NCBI RefSeq assembly: GCF_007655135.1
Contig: NW_022204057.1
Span: 35,379-99,378 of the forward strand
DNA from: Punica granatum
Lineage: Eukaryota > Streptophyta > Magnoliopsida > Myrtales > Lythraceae
DNA: 64,000 nt
Direction of reading: 5' to 3'
Shown here: piece after piece, positions 22,474 to 34,659 of the stretch
How the letters are laid out: each line of letters opens with the position of its first letter
Position numbering within the stretch: position 1 is the stretch's first letter
Notes under the pieces: generated by a model
What the model was told of the DNA's origin: nothing
Database searches by the model: none
What the model saw: only the letters and a program-made list of their open reading frames with translations
Program-made: the position numbers and the translations under genes

Positions 22474-23130
22474 TATCCCATCACGAAACTTGACAGAAAT
22501 CTTTGTGAGCTTGGTGAGGAAACATGAAGGCACTTGGTGTAGCAACTCATCCCCTCCATTTTCCGGATAGTACTTGAATCCCTAATTGTCATGATAATGA
22601 AACAACTTATGACCAATGTCTTCAGCAATTAAAGCAAATGGTCGAGTGCATCAAGAAGTTACATTACCACTCTAAAGTAGAGGCTTCGAAGATAAGGAGA
22701 TCTTCTCAGTGTCGCCCAAAGGCCCTAAGCTGTCATAGAACTTATCCAATCCTATGTTATGTTGATCATATAACTGAACAGAGTAAGCTCATTCCTTGTG
22801 GCAAGGTCCTAAAGATGTAGCAAAAAGGGGAGCCTCAGAGATACAAACAAAATAAAATCACAGCAAGAGAGGAAAATGTACTAAAGGAAGCTTGGCCTCT
22901 ATAATCGAGAAAGATAGGGTTAACTCCTTCACATTAGAGAAGACCCACAGGAGCTTCTTCCCCAGGGCTACTTCTCTATCTCCAATGCTTTCTAAATCTC
23001 AGTAGTAGCTTGGCCTCAACTAGCTGTGTGGTGTCTCCCAATATGCGGCACTTGAAGAGACTACCAAGATAGTGGAAGGATTTAAGACAAGCCCCTTTGA
23101 TGTGTAGGATGCAGTCTTATGAATAATTTT
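22474..23130 (-). pseudogene. F-box/FBD gene copy A, part upstream of the LTR insertion
   Basis: The sequence resumes at catcacgaaacttgacagaaa, exactly where copies B (32485) and C (48918) read cattacgaaacttgacag and cattgcgaaaatttatat. It covers the rest of the FBD exon, the intron-like DNA and the start of the LRR part (gtggaaggatttaagacaagcccc at about 23075). It stops near 23130, where a different repeat begins. The F-box is not present. Confidence 0.75.
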
Positions 23131-23299
23131 TTAGTAATGTTACTTTCTTTTTAAAAAAAATTGCTTTTTAAAAAAAAAATTGGTACAGTTATTCTCAAAT
23201 TTTCTTTTGACATAGATTACTTTTCTTAATATGTTCAATTATAATATTAATAAGATTTATTGTTTATGAATCTCAATCAACACGTAAAAATCCAAACAG
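23131..23299 (+). repeat. Repeat R, copy 1, left part
   Basis: From tagtaatgttactttcttttt to aaaaatccaaacag this matches 36335-36550. It is split from its right part (29912-30180) by a Helitron. Confidence 0.7.
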
Positions 23300-23888
23300 T
23301 CTATATCTATATCTATATAAAGCATAAAAACCAAAGCAATTCATCGGCTGATGTCACGTAGGACAAAAATAGTTTATGATCGAGTGACTTTTGACGTTCC
23401 AACTAATCATAATATGACAGATGGCGTGCTATCCTCTTGCCATGTCACTCTCTGAATTCCAAAGATCTTTTTTAGTTATAAAAGTAAAAAATTCTTTTCA
23501 TATAACTCAGGCAATACATACCAATACATGTTGATAATCTATGTTCAACCTCTCTCTCTCTCTTTCTCTCTCTGTTGGTTTGGTTTCCACCCAAACAGCT
23601 CCTCTCCTTCCCCCGAGCTCTCTCTGTCTCGCCCTCTATCTCCTGTCTGCTCTTCGTCATCTCCTCCGCTTAGAACAGAGCAAAAAGAAAAGAAAAAGAA
23701 AGAAGAAAGGAAGAAACAAATGAGCCTTAAGGGAAAAAAAAAACAACCTTACCAAATATGGTTATTAAGAAATAAACTTTAACCAAACACGCGGTTGAAA
23801 AAAAAAAGAGCTTGAACTATCTTATGGACAAAGTCGCAAGTGGTTTTTTATATATGTTCGATAACTCTAGCCCGTGCATAAGCAGGGG

Positions 23889-24700
23889 AATGATGCGATT
23901 CCCGCCAAGAATGACGAGACCCGACAACTAAAAGAACCCAAGATCGTTCCACGATCAGATTTGATGGACGAACCTTCAACCCGTTGCTTACAACATAAAC
24001 AAGAACCTTCGTATAACTGACCTCAACCCGTTATTTAATGCGAAACAAGAATCTCGGTATATAGGAAGACGCCACAAATTGTGATGGAAAGCCGTTTGAT
24101 AAGTCGATGAAGATGCCAAAAACGGTGGTGGAAAGCCGTTTGATAAGTCGGTGATGAACGCCACGGAAACTTCCGATAAGTTCGAATTAGTTCTTCAAGA
24201 ACCAAAGAGAATACTCTCACAATTTTCTGAATGTTCCTTTCTATTAAAAATTGACTAAGATGAATATATATAGACATAAACTAATCCTAATCTTGTCATA
24301 TCTCCTCCTATAGATAAGGAAAATAAAACTTAGAATATCGATAGAGATATGACATAATCTATAAAGATATGAAATCTAAATATCCTTACAATAGCTCCAT
24401 GAGAATTAAACTTTAAACAAATCTGATGATATCTTTTCTTGATCATCAAATATTCTAGAATCTTCCTCAAACACTTGCTGAATTTAGCCTTGTTCGAAAT
24501 CTTCTATAACTTGAATCATGTTGATGGATCTTTGTTGATCACGTGGTTCATGTCCAATGGGCCTCCACGAATTTGCTTGAGCCCGAACCTCTTGAATCAG
24601 GCCGTTGAGTTCATCTTTAAACTTCTTTGCTCGTGCTCGCATAATTGGTCCAATTGGAACTTGAACTAGATCCCTTGAAGTCGTGCTCTGATTTGTATCA
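23889..24700 (-). repeat. 3' LTR of the gypsy element
   Basis: This is the partner of 29082-29893 with the same length. The last about 70 codons of pol ([20 protein letters not shown]) lie inside this LTR. Confidence 0.92.
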
Positions 24701-27700
24701 TTCCCCTTCTCTTGAAAAGAATTTGCCCTCAAATCATCACCTACATCAAAAGGAAGCAAATCAGCAACATTAAAAGTAGAACTTACATTGTACTGACCAG
24801 GTAAGTCTAGTTTGTAAGCGTTATCATTGATGCGCTCCAGGACTTGAAAAGGACTATCTCCCCTTGGAAGCAATTTCGAACGTCTTTGCGCCGGAAATCT
24901 CTCTTTCCTCATATGCAACCAAACCCAATCTCCGGGTTCAAAAATCAGCTTATGACGCCCCTTGTTGGCGTGTTTTGCATACTGCTCAGTTCTTCGCTCA
25001 ATGTTGAGTCTTGCTTTCTCATGAATCTGCTTGACAAATTCAGCTTTCTTTTTGTCATCTAAATTAACATGCTCAGACAAAGGTAAAGGAGATAAATCCA
25101 ATGGAGTTAAAGGATTAAATCCATACACAATTTCAAATGGTGAAAATTTAGTAGCGGAATGAACAGATCTGTTATAAGCAAACTCAACATGTGACAAACA
25201 CTCTTCCCATGTTTTAATGTTCTTTTTTATGATTGCCCTCAACAAAGTAGACAAAGTTCTATTTACTACTTCCGTTTGACCCTCAGTTTGTGGGTGACAA
25301 GTAGTAGAAAACAACAGCTTAGTACCTAACTTACACCACAAAGTCTTCCAAAAATAGCTCAAGAACTTAGCATCTCTATCCGAAACAATTGTTCTAGGCA
25401 TGCCATGTAACCTCACAATCTCCCTAAAGAACAAATCAGCAACATGCGAAGCATCATCCGTTTTGTGACATGGAATAAAGTGTGCCATCTTAGAAAATCT
25501 ATCCACAACCACAAAAATTGAATCTCTCCCACGTTTAGTCCTAGGTAATCCTAACACAAAGTCCATTGAAATATCAATTCAAGGCTCACTAGGAATTGGT
25601 AAAGGATTATACAAACCGTTGAGCTGCACTCTGGATTTAGCTTGCCTATATGTAACACATCTACCACAAATTCTCTCAACATCTCTTTTCATATGTGACC
25701 AATAGAATTGTTCTTGCAAAATAGATAAAGTCTTTGCAACTCCAAAATGTCTCATTAATCCCCCACCATGAGATTCATGCACCAATAACTCGCTCAAGGA
25801 ATAATTAGGCACGCATAACTTATTCTCTCGAAACATGAATTCATTATGCCTAAAGAACTTACCGCAAGGTGTTTTCTCACAAGCCCGATATTCCTCACAA
25901 AATTCATGGTCATCAGCATATAAATTTTTAATGTGCTCAAAACCAAGCAATTTTGCATCTAGTGTAGAGAGTAATGCATACCTGCGAGAAAGTGCATCGG
26001 CAACCACATTCTCCTTACCTTGCTTATACCGAATGACGTATGGAAACGTCTCAATGAACTCCACCAATCGGGCATGTCTTTTGTTTAGTTTGTGTTGGCC
26101 CTTCAAGTGTTTCAAGGACTCATGATCGGTGTGTATCACGAACTCCTTAGGCCATAGGCAGTGCTGCCACGTCTCTAAAGCTCGAACCAATGCATACAAC
26201 TCTTTATCATAAGTTGGATAGTTTAAGACTGCCCCGCTTAGTTTTTCGCTGAAGCAATTGGTCGTCCTTCCTGCATGAGAACTGCACCTATACCAACACC
26301 TGAAGTATCACATTCAATCTCAAAAGTTTTAGAAAAGTTAGGTAAAGATAATAAAGGAGCGTTGGTCAACTTCTCTTTGATTAGCTGAAACGCCTTCTCT
26401 TGTTCTTCTCCCCATCTAAATCCAACGTTTTTCTTGATCACTTCAGTAAGTAGTGCTGCTATGCTACTAAAGTCCTTCACGAATTGCCGGTAGAAACTAG
26501 CAAGTTCATGAAAACTACGAACATTACTTACACTTGTGGGACTAGGCCACTCTTGGATTGCACGTACCTTCTCTTCATCAACCTGTATACCTTGTGCACT
26601 AACAACAAATCCCAAAAATACAAGCTTATCGGTGCAAAAAGTACACTTCTTCATATTAGCAAATAACTTTTCCTTCCTAAGCACATCTAAAACAAATTTC
26701 AAATGTACCTTATGATCATCAAAGTAGACAACCACAAATCTACCTATAAATGCACGCAAAACAGGATTCATTAGTCTCATAAAAGTGCTTGGAGCATTAG
26801 TCAAACCAAAAGGCATAACTAACCATTCATACAAACTGTATTTTGTTTTAAAGGCAATTTTTCATTCATCTCCTTCTTTCATTTTAATTTGATGATAATC
26901 ACTCTTTAAATCAATTTTAGAAAATACACAAGAACCATGTAACTCATCTAACATATCATCTAAGCGAGGAATAGGATGATGATACTTTACCGTTATGTTG
27001 TTGATTGCTCGGCAATCAATGCACATTCTTCACGTCCCATCCTTCTTAGGTACAAGTATTACTAGAACAGCGCATGGGCTCAAGCTCTTCCTCACGTGCC
27101 CTTTCTCTAACAACTCACTTACCTGCCGTTGAAGCTCCTTTGTCTCCTCAGGATTGCTCCTATAGACTGGTCGGTTTGGAATTGTCGCACCGGGAACAAA
27201 ATCAATTTGATGTTCAATCCCTCGGATTGGAAGTAACCCATGTGGTGTTTTCTCGGGAAAGACATCATCATACTCCTGCAAAAGAGAAACAACAGAACTA
27301 GGAAGAGCGAGATCAAGTTCGTTAGTATTGAATAATGCCTCTTTGTACAAAAGTACAATCATCAGCTGATTTGAAAACATTGCTTGCCTAATTTCTCCCA
27401 TTTTTGCATAAAAATTCTTTTGTTTTCTCTCTAATTTTCTCTCAATGGCCGAATTTTGATTTTCTTTTTCTCTCTCTTTTTTCTCGGCCTCTATCTGATT
27501 TTCACTCCTTTTCTTTTGTTCACTCTCTTTATTTTGATCACTCTCTTTTTGCAATCTCACTTGATCCTCATATACTTGCTGCGAAGTCAATGGTACAAGA
27601 GTGATTGATCGTTGATTAAGTACAAAGGAGTATTTGTCGTAAAGCCATCATGCTTCACTCGTCTATCAAATTGCCATGGACGCCCTACCAACAAGTGTCC

Positions 27701-28469
27701 TGCTTGCATCGGTACTACATCACACAACACTTCATCTTCGTATTTACCGATTCGAAATGCAACTAACACCTGCTTGTCCACCATTATCTCACCACTATCA
27801 TTTAACCATTGCAATTTGTATGGCTTGGGGTGCTTCAGCAGGGTAGTCCCAATTTTTCTACCAGTGTTGTGCTTGCGACATTAGTACAACTATCACCATC
27901 AATAATCACACTACATACCTTGTCTTTGATGTAGCACCTAGTGTAAAAGATGTTCTCCCGCTGCATTTCTTCAGCTCCTTTTGTTTGCAAGCTCAATGCT
28001 CTCCTTGCCACCAATGTCAATGCATCTGGAGCTAAATATTCCTCCTCGGGAACGTCCTCTAATGGGGGCATGTCATCGTGATCACTCTTTCTTTGGAACG
28101 ATGAGATTTTCATCTTAATACTACCCAAGTTATCGTATTCCCGATTCCTAACTTCTCTAAACTGCCCTCCATGTCTCCTATTACTAACAACCGAATCTCG
28201 ATAATCTTCTTCATCAAAACCAGCACCATAATTCTCTTCATCTTCAACCCTTACTTCCCTCGGTTGAACTCTTTCCCTCATACGTGCATTAGGAGCGTTT
28301 GTGGCTGCTCCACACGTGTATTCTCCATCTGATCCATCCGTTCATGAACTTGCTCTATCTCCAACCTCATCACACGCCTCATCTCACTCATCATGGCCTC
28401 CATAAGTACTTTCGATTCAGCCAATTCCGTAGAACCTTCGGGAATATTCTTAGAACTGTCGTGAGACAT
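24484..28469 (-). pseudogene. Gag-Pol of the gypsy element, broken
   Basis: Parts in order on the minus strand are as follows. A gag N-terminus lies at 28469-28278. A gag tail and protease start (CSVIIDGDSCTNVAST, aspartic site DGDS) lie at 28281-27835. The protease end (AGHLLVGRPWQFD) lies at 27814-27587. RT starts about 27200 (LSPCAVLVILVPKKDG), with VVYFDD at about 26720. RNase H follows ([13 protein letters not shown]), then the integrase zinc domain (25760-25640) and core with D, D and E ([23 protein letters not shown]) to 24484. The body of gag, including any zinc knuckle, is deleted after QRKSD. About 14 codons are missing after YFDD, where the next residues are HKVHLKF. The second Cys of the integrase zinc domain is Tyr ([10 protein letters not shown]). 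There are several frameshifts and three TGA stops at Trp codons. It cannot be functional. Confidence 0.93.
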
Positions 28470-29069
28470 GATTACTGCAAAATAAAGTTAGAAAGAAAGG
28501 ACCTCACAATTCTCTCCCTTACGTGTTTACATTCAAGAATGTGAATCACTCTACCCTCGTGTTTTCACTCAAACAAATGTGGCTTTTAACCCTCTAATGT
28601 TCTCACCACTCCTGCCTTTTTCCACTCAATAATTCTCTTTCAGATCTCTTTAAACGAAACGAACAATTCTCCAAAATTTCCGGCAGCAATTCACCAAGAA
28701 CTTACCAAGGAAAATTAATGGTCGAAGAAAATTTAAGGAAGAAAGGAAACAAGAGAGAATGCAACTACTATGAAGGATTAAGTAAACCAGAATGTTATAT
28801 GAAATTCTAGGATTAGAATCAATGTAGATCACAAAGGAAGAGAAATAACAACCTTAGAATGGTCTGATGTAAAGAATTTGGATCAAATTGACAACAACTT
28901 CTTTCTTTTCTTTTGATCCTTTTTTTTTCAGCTCTGTATTTTTTTTTGGCCGATTTTTTTTTCAACTTTTTTTTTTGCTGCTAATAATCCACAAAGAACA
29001 AACTCGGTGAAGCGAAACTCAGCAAATTGAAACAAAACAAGATAGGATAAACCCGATTTGGAGCCTGAT
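28470..29069 (-). other. Untranslated leader of the gypsy element
   Basis: AT-rich sequence between the PBS and the first gag codons, with T-runs at 28920-28975. No gene. Confidence 0.7.
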
Positions 29070-29081
29070 GCTCTGATACCA
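29070..29081 (-). promoter_or_regulatory. Primer-binding site of the gypsy element
   Basis: TGGTATCAGAGC on the minus strand directly follows the 5' LTR. It is the usual initiator tRNA-Met site of plant LTR elements. Confidence 0.9.
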
Positions 29082-29893
29082 AATGATGCGATCCCCGCCA
29101 AGAATGACGAGACCCGACAACTAAAGGAACCTAAGATCGTTCCACGATCAGATTTGATGAACGAACCCTCAACCTGTTGCTTACAACATAAACAAGAACC
29201 TTGGTATAACTGACCTCAACCCGTTGTTTAATGCGAAACAAGAACCTTGGTATATAGGAAGACTCCACAAACGGTGATGGAAAGCCGTTTGATAAGTCGA
29301 TGAAGACGCTACAAACGGTGGTGGAAAGTCGTTTGATAAGTCGGTGATGAACGCCACGGAAACTTCCGATAAGTTCGAATTAGTTCTTCAAGAACCAAAG
29401 AGAATACTCTCACAATTTTCTAAATGTTCCTTTCTATTAAAAATTGACTAAGATGAATATATATAGACATAAACTAATCCTAATCTTGTCATATCTCCTC
29501 CTATAGATAAGGAAAATAAAACCTAGAATATCGATAGAGATATGACATAATCCATAAAGATATGAAATCTAAATATCCTTAGAATATCTCCATGAGAATT
29601 AAACTTTAAACAAATCTGATGATATATTCTCTTGATCATCAAATATTCTAGAATCTTCCTCAAACACTTGCTGAATTTAACCTTGTCCGGAATCTTCTAT
29701 AACTTGAATCATGTTGATGGATCTTTGTTGATCACGTGGTTCATGTCCAATGGGCCTCCACGAATTTGCTTGAGTCCGAACCTCTTGAATCGGGCCGTTG
29801 AGTTCATCTTTAAACTTCTTTGCTCGTGCTCGCGTAATTGGTCCAATTGGAACTTGAACTAAATCCCTTGAAGTCGTGCTCTGATTTGTATCA
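29082..29893 (-). repeat. 5' LTR of the gypsy element
   Basis: This 812-bp LTR has the same ends as 23889-24700. The pol C-terminal peptide is readable here too (29677-29893), because that part of pol lies in the LTR. Confidence 0.92.
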
Positions 29894-29911
29894 CAGGGGC
29901 TGTTCATTTAG

Positions 29912-30180
29912 TTTAATAATTTTTCAGTGCTGTTATAAAATTTAGTTTCTTTTGTGATGTTAATTGGTCATCGAATGGTTAAAAAGGTAACTATGCCATA
30001 CAACAATTGCAACATAGAATATTTTATGAGAAAATAATATCTTGTCGATATTTTTTTTTATAATATATATTTTTTGTTTTGTGCTTCAAGTACTTACTGT
30101 TTTCATTAATTATGGAATAATAGTTTTTTTAATGCAATTTTACTATATACACATATATTACGTTAAGTTTTATACATTAC
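29912..30180 (+). repeat. Repeat R, copy 1, right part
   Basis: This matches 36555-36800 (ttaattggtcatcgaatggttaaaaaggtaa; gtgcttcaagtacttactgttt). Together with 23131-23299 it restores one R copy. Confidence 0.7.
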
Positions 30181-31052
30181 ATGGTGAACGAAGAGAGCTC
30201 TCCCATATCCTTCTTTCTTCAGTATTAGGATTCCACCAAATCAAGTCTATTTTGTAAAACATTCCACTTATTGTATCACGTCGAAAGACACTAAAATAAC
30301 TTTATGTGGTTAAAATTTATCAAGAATACAAATTATTTATGAATATTAATTTAAAGAAGTAATGGCGAATCTTTAAATATATATTTTTTACTCGTAAGTT
30401 TAGCATAGTTTTGCCATCTAATTTTACTTGGTTCTAAGTTTGAAATTTTACTCGATGATCATTTTTTTTGAAATATCACATTAGATATTTAGAAATTGGA
30501 AAATGTAATAATCAATGTCATCCTCTTTCATTAATTTTTGTATGAATAACATCTATATATGTATATATATCTATACATCTATATCAAATATACAATGGCA
30601 AGATGAAGTATGATGATGAACAGGGTTCCATGACATCCTCATTTCTTATCGACCCTAACTCCACAGTTTCCCAATCTTTTAATTTCATAACTAATTAATT
30701 ACATCATTGAAATTGTAAAATGATGTTTAAAATATTTATCAAATTTTAAAAATTCTATATCAATATTAAATACACTTTTAAAATACATGTGTTTTATATA
30801 TGTTTTCATAAGTAATTTATTACACCGGCATATTAGTTATAAATATTAATATATAGTGGTAACACGTGTGTGAGGATGATTTTTAAAATAATTGTATTTG
30901 GATGTACTTTATCCTTAGACTGATTAACATATATATATATATATAGGATTATATTTAGAGTGAATTAACAAAATTCAGTTAGTAAAAGTAATAGTCTCAG
31001 AAGTCATAACTATTCCTTTATTTCGAGATTAATACATTTTTTTATATATTTA
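30181..31052. other. AT-rich DNA, no gene seen
   Basis: This stretch holds TA-rich runs (30555-30595, 30930-30945) and no coding signal. Confidence 0.4.
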
Positions 31053-31966
31053 TCTATACTATTATAAAGTGCAAATAAAAATTTTGTCTAACTTTTAGTT
31101 TCCTAAAAACTCCTTAGAAAAACAAGTCTAATTAATAGTTGGCACAAAATTAAGGATATAATTGTAATTTTATCTAAAGAACTACACATATCCACATGTG
31201 GTAGGTAAGTAAAATAGGCTATTTAGACTTGTGCGATGAGGAGCCACCATTCACATGATGAGAATTCATCACATGAGCTTCTCAACCAATTTCGCAGTGT
31301 ATGGTTGGCCCTCTTTTCCAATTCCTATATGTGTAGTTACCTATAACCTATTTTTTGTTATAAACAATATATTTATGTACATTTACCCTAGTTTGAAGTG
31401 AACACCCAAATTAATAGTTTGTTGACTAAAAAAACCGTCCGTTTAAAGAAAGATTTTATTATGTGCTAGTAGGTATGAATGAATGCATACGGTATTTCTT
31501 CAAAACTGATGTGGAGATTGAAAAATGTAAGGACCATTGAATCATGCAGAACCCGAATTTGTTTTTTTTTTGTTGAAATAGAGAATGTGAAGGATTAAAT
31601 TTATTTAGATGAACTCAGTTTTCATGATATCATTCTATATATCAAATGTTTATATATATTAACCTAAAATAATATATAATATATATAAAACTTAGTAGAA
31701 CTAATGTAATGAGAATTTTGTATTAAATGTTTTTTGAAGGAATGATCATTCCATTGCATTGTAAAGAAATTTCTCTCCAAATGGAAATACTCTTTCTAAT
31801 TCATACTAGTGTCTTCATATAAGGAAATTGAGTAGAAAAATGAATCTCAATTCCATTCTGGCATACCAAATGACACAATCTAAAAATATTAATTTTAAAC
31901 AATAAATATTTATTTTAAAAGACAATTCATGTCAAAATCCAGTGTAATGCACGAGTAAGGCACTAA
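31053..31966 (+). mobile_element. Helitron H2, non-autonomous (914 bp)
   Basis: The 5' end TCTATACTATTATAAAG follows host A at 31052. The 3' end is a weak hairpin (aGTG TAATG CACg) followed by agtaagga CTAA at 31963-31966 and host T. Insertion between A and T with no duplication, a TC start and a CTRR end are the Helitron rules. No Rep/helicase is coded. It lies directly against F-box copy B. Confidence 0.75.
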
Positions 31967-33890
31967 TTTATTGTGCATGACAATATTGATTATTATTTTT
32001 CGCAAGTATTTATGAGATCTATTGACATTGCTGTATGAGAAAATTCATGACAATTCATTCACATAAGCTCCTATGAATTACCTGTTTCTTTCTCCCATGA
32101 CTCAGGTCTAGTTCAAGAACCTCTTCTGACCAAGGATTCTCGATTGCATACTTCCTCTGATGTGCCTCTATAGACAAAATTACATCAAACTTACATAGTA
32201 TATAACTAAACAAAGAGACACCTAACAAAATCACGATAGAAGTTCATTTCACGAATCAAAATATCACGACAGACTAAATTAATCCCACAAGATTTTCCAA
32301 TCTCGACCCATAGGTTGTGATTGCAATGAGATTCGACATTTCTTTGACCCCTTGGGAAACTTGCTTAAACTCTCCAACAGATTCTCCTCGCCCACACAGT
32401 CCTCGGGAAATAGGATAACCATTTCTCTAGAAGCCACAACCTTCTTAAGGAAAATCCCAACCATGAAAAGCTCTTCCGGGCCACCTATCCCATTACGAAA
32501 CTTGACAGATATCTTTGTGAGCTCTGTGAGGAAACATGAAGGCATTTGGTATAGCAACTCTTCTATTCCATTTTCTGGATAGTACTTAAATCCCTAGTTG
32601 TCATGATAAAGAAACCATTTATGACCACTCTCTTCAACAACTATTATGACCATGGTCTTCAGCAACTAAAGCAAATTTTTGAGCAGGTTAAGAAACTACA
32701 TTACCGGTCTAAAGTAGAGGCTTTGAAGATGAGGAGATCTTCTCAATATCCCCCAAAGGCCCTTAAAAGTTGTAGAACTTATCCAATCCGATGTGAACTT
32801 GATCATATTACTGAACAAAGGAAGCTCATCCCTTGTGGCAAGGTCCTAAGGATGAAGCAAAATGGTAAACCTCAGCGATAGAAACAAAATAATTCACACT
32901 AGAGAGGGAAAATGTACGAAAAGGAGCTTGCCTCTAGAATTGCGTAAGATAGAGTTAACTCCTTCACATTAGAGAAGACTGAGAGGAGCTTGTTACCCTG
33001 GGCTACTTCTCTATCTCTTACGCTTCTAAAACTCAGTAGTAGCTTGGCCTCAACTAGCTGTCTGGTGACTCCCAATATGCAGTATTCTTTGACGAGAACA
33101 CCATGATCGTGGAAGGATTTAAGAGAAGGTCCACTGATGAGAATACATTTTGATATATAAATGTTGAAGCCTGGGGGCAGAAATGCGTATCCTTTTGGGT
33201 TTCACCAACCAACAATTGTCAACTTCTAAAGTTTCAAGTAACGGACTGGCAAACAACTTCTCCATGATATCGGAATCCTCAAATGTGACATTTGAAAGTG
33301 TTAACACCTTGAGTTTTGAAAGGCACATTGAAAAAGGCTGTTTGAGGAAGTAGCCTGATTGCACCCAAAGCTTTTCTAAGGTTGCACACGTAAATATGGA
33401 GGAAGGCAATGTAGCTTTAGGGAGGAATAGAGAGAGATTCTGTACACCACATGTTACCGCAGATGTGATCAATTCCTTCATGTGGGCTTCAGCTCCGTCT
33501 GCCTCACATGAGAGAGAAAAAGTTCTCATAGGAGATCCCCCGTGAAGAGCACAGGATCCTCCCACAAGGCGGGCTCTTAGATAAGTCAGAATCCCTGAAG
33601 TAAAGATCAGGAACCAAAGCCCACAGGTGTTCCCACCTTTTAGATGACACACTCGTCCTCACCGCATCCTTCAGTGGGAGCAAAGCCAGGATCTGAATGA
33701 GAACCTCATCAGGAAAATCACAAAACTGATTTGAGCAATCAGCAGCCTAGCCCTGATTTGTCGGTACAAATACTTTCTCCTAGGTATCGCATAAAGAGAG
33801 GAAAAGGCCATGTTAGTATTGAATCATTAAAAGAGTGTCTCATCTTTTAATCTACCGAACCATTTAGCTTTCCTAATATGCAATAAGAAG
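31967..33890 (-). pseudogene. F-box/LRR/FBD gene, copy B
   Basis: The F-box lies around 33650-33720 on the minus strand (SVSSKRWEHLWALVPDLYF). The LRR-like part is 33119-33610 (GSPMRTFSLSCEADGAEAHM; LPSSIFTCATLEKLWVQSGY). The FBD-type tail is 32279-32557 (FRNGIGGPEELFMVGIFLKK; FPKGSKKCRIS). Such proteins serve as substrate adaptors of SCF ubiquitin ligases. About 11 bp that copy C has are missing after LSK (33565-33575), which shifts the frame, and the middle FBD part is not open. The copy aligns with C from the 3' flank to about 33890, so whole gene units were duplicated. Confidence 0.8.
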
Positions 33891-33994
33891 TTCTTGCCGC
33901 AATCTAAAACTTCAACAGACCTAGCATTCACCTCTACAACGAGAAGCTTTATAAGTCGACCACTATCTGACCTGTAATCTCGAAGGTAAGTCGA

Positions 33995-34659
33995 TCAAAG
34001 GAATAATCCGTAAATCATAACATGAACATGCATCTCCTCAGCAAGTCGATCCTGTAATTCTCTTTGAGATATATCAGCTTTTTGCTCAATGCACTGCATT
34101 TCACGGGCAGAGGATTCAGGGTCTTGGTCGACACAATTAAGTCGATTTTCACAGCCAGCATGCTCATCATCAGTGCTTTGCAGTGCAGGTCTCTCCTGAC
34201 CAACCTTAACGGGACTGCCTGCAATTAACCAAACATATATGATAATTAAGGTAGCTCACACCACAACCCGAATCCGAATTCTTGGGGATGGGAATCATCA
34301 GATCCTTTTTCCTCACAAAGTTTTCAACTTAGCTATAGAATCATGTTTCAATTGCGAAAAACTTGTTGGCTGCGCAAATCGGTCATCAGTTCAGCGTCTG
34401 AAACAAACGGATGGCGTTAGGCAGATTAAGCACAAACTTTTCTACAGCTAGCCCTAACAATCTGCAGCAGTTGAAGCTGTTCTCCATGAAAGCTGTCTAA
34501 GAAGTGGGCATGGGAGCTAGAGAGAACGAAGAGGCCATCTGATTCGCACCTTCAGCCGTTTCCATTCCCAAAGCCAATATGTACGTACGGCCGCCACCCG
34601 AAACACCAATCGGCGGTTGATTGAGGTTCGATCGAGCCAGTGAGCTTCCTCGGAGCCAT
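33995..34659 (-). CDS. Possible small two-exon gene, 96 residues, unrecognised
   Basis: Exon 1 is 34659-34589 on the minus strand (ATG at 34659; MAPRKLTGSIEPQ...GWRP) and ends at a donor GTACGT. Exon 2 is 34214-33995, after the acceptor aattgcaggcag. The joined frame stays open to TGA at 33995-33997. Exon 2 is acidic and helical (EMQCIEQKADISQRELQDRL, then AEEMHVHVMIY), so a short coiled coil is likely. A second frame (34224-34015) is also open, which weakens the case. The exon composition looks coding. I recognise no family, and it could be the end of a longer gene or a captured fragment. Confidence 0.3.

Larger units (their letters stand above)
23889..29893 (-). mobile_element. Ty3/gypsy retrotransposon, full length but decayed
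   Basis: LTRs of 812 bp each (23889-24700, 29082-29893) flank 4.4 kb read on the minus strand. LTRs start TGATACAAATCAG and end GCATCATT on that strand. The PBS TGGTATCAGAGC (initiator tRNA-Met type) abuts the 5' LTR at 29070-29081. The purine tract gagaaggggaa abuts the 3' LTR. CAGGGG at 23883-23888 and 29894-29899 is the target duplication. It is 6 bp by this reading, while 5 bp is usual. The order protease, RT, RNase H, integrase is that of Ty3/gypsy. No chromodomain could be recognised. Confidence 0.92.
23300..29911 (+). mobile_element. Helitron H1 (about 600 bp), itself split by a gypsy element
   Basis: The 5' end TCTATATCTATATAAAG lies after ...aaacag and the 3' end ...CATTTAG lies before TTTAATAATT. 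The empty site is seen in the other R copy at 36550 (gaacaattttaataat). Twelve bases before the 3' end sits a hairpin (CCCGTGC ATA AGCAGGGG), which is typical of Helitrons. The 3' tetranucleotide is TTAG rather than CTRR, and the 5' host base is G rather than A, so the ends have mutated or are slightly misplaced. The Ty3/gypsy element was inserted into the hairpin. A CT-rich stretch at 23545-23680 may be captured gene DNA. Confidence 0.65.

Noticed and set aside
23528..23782. Ser/Pro/Lys-rich 84-codon frame in Helitron H1
   Set aside because: It is a CT run followed by an A/G run. It could be a captured UTR but not a supported protein.
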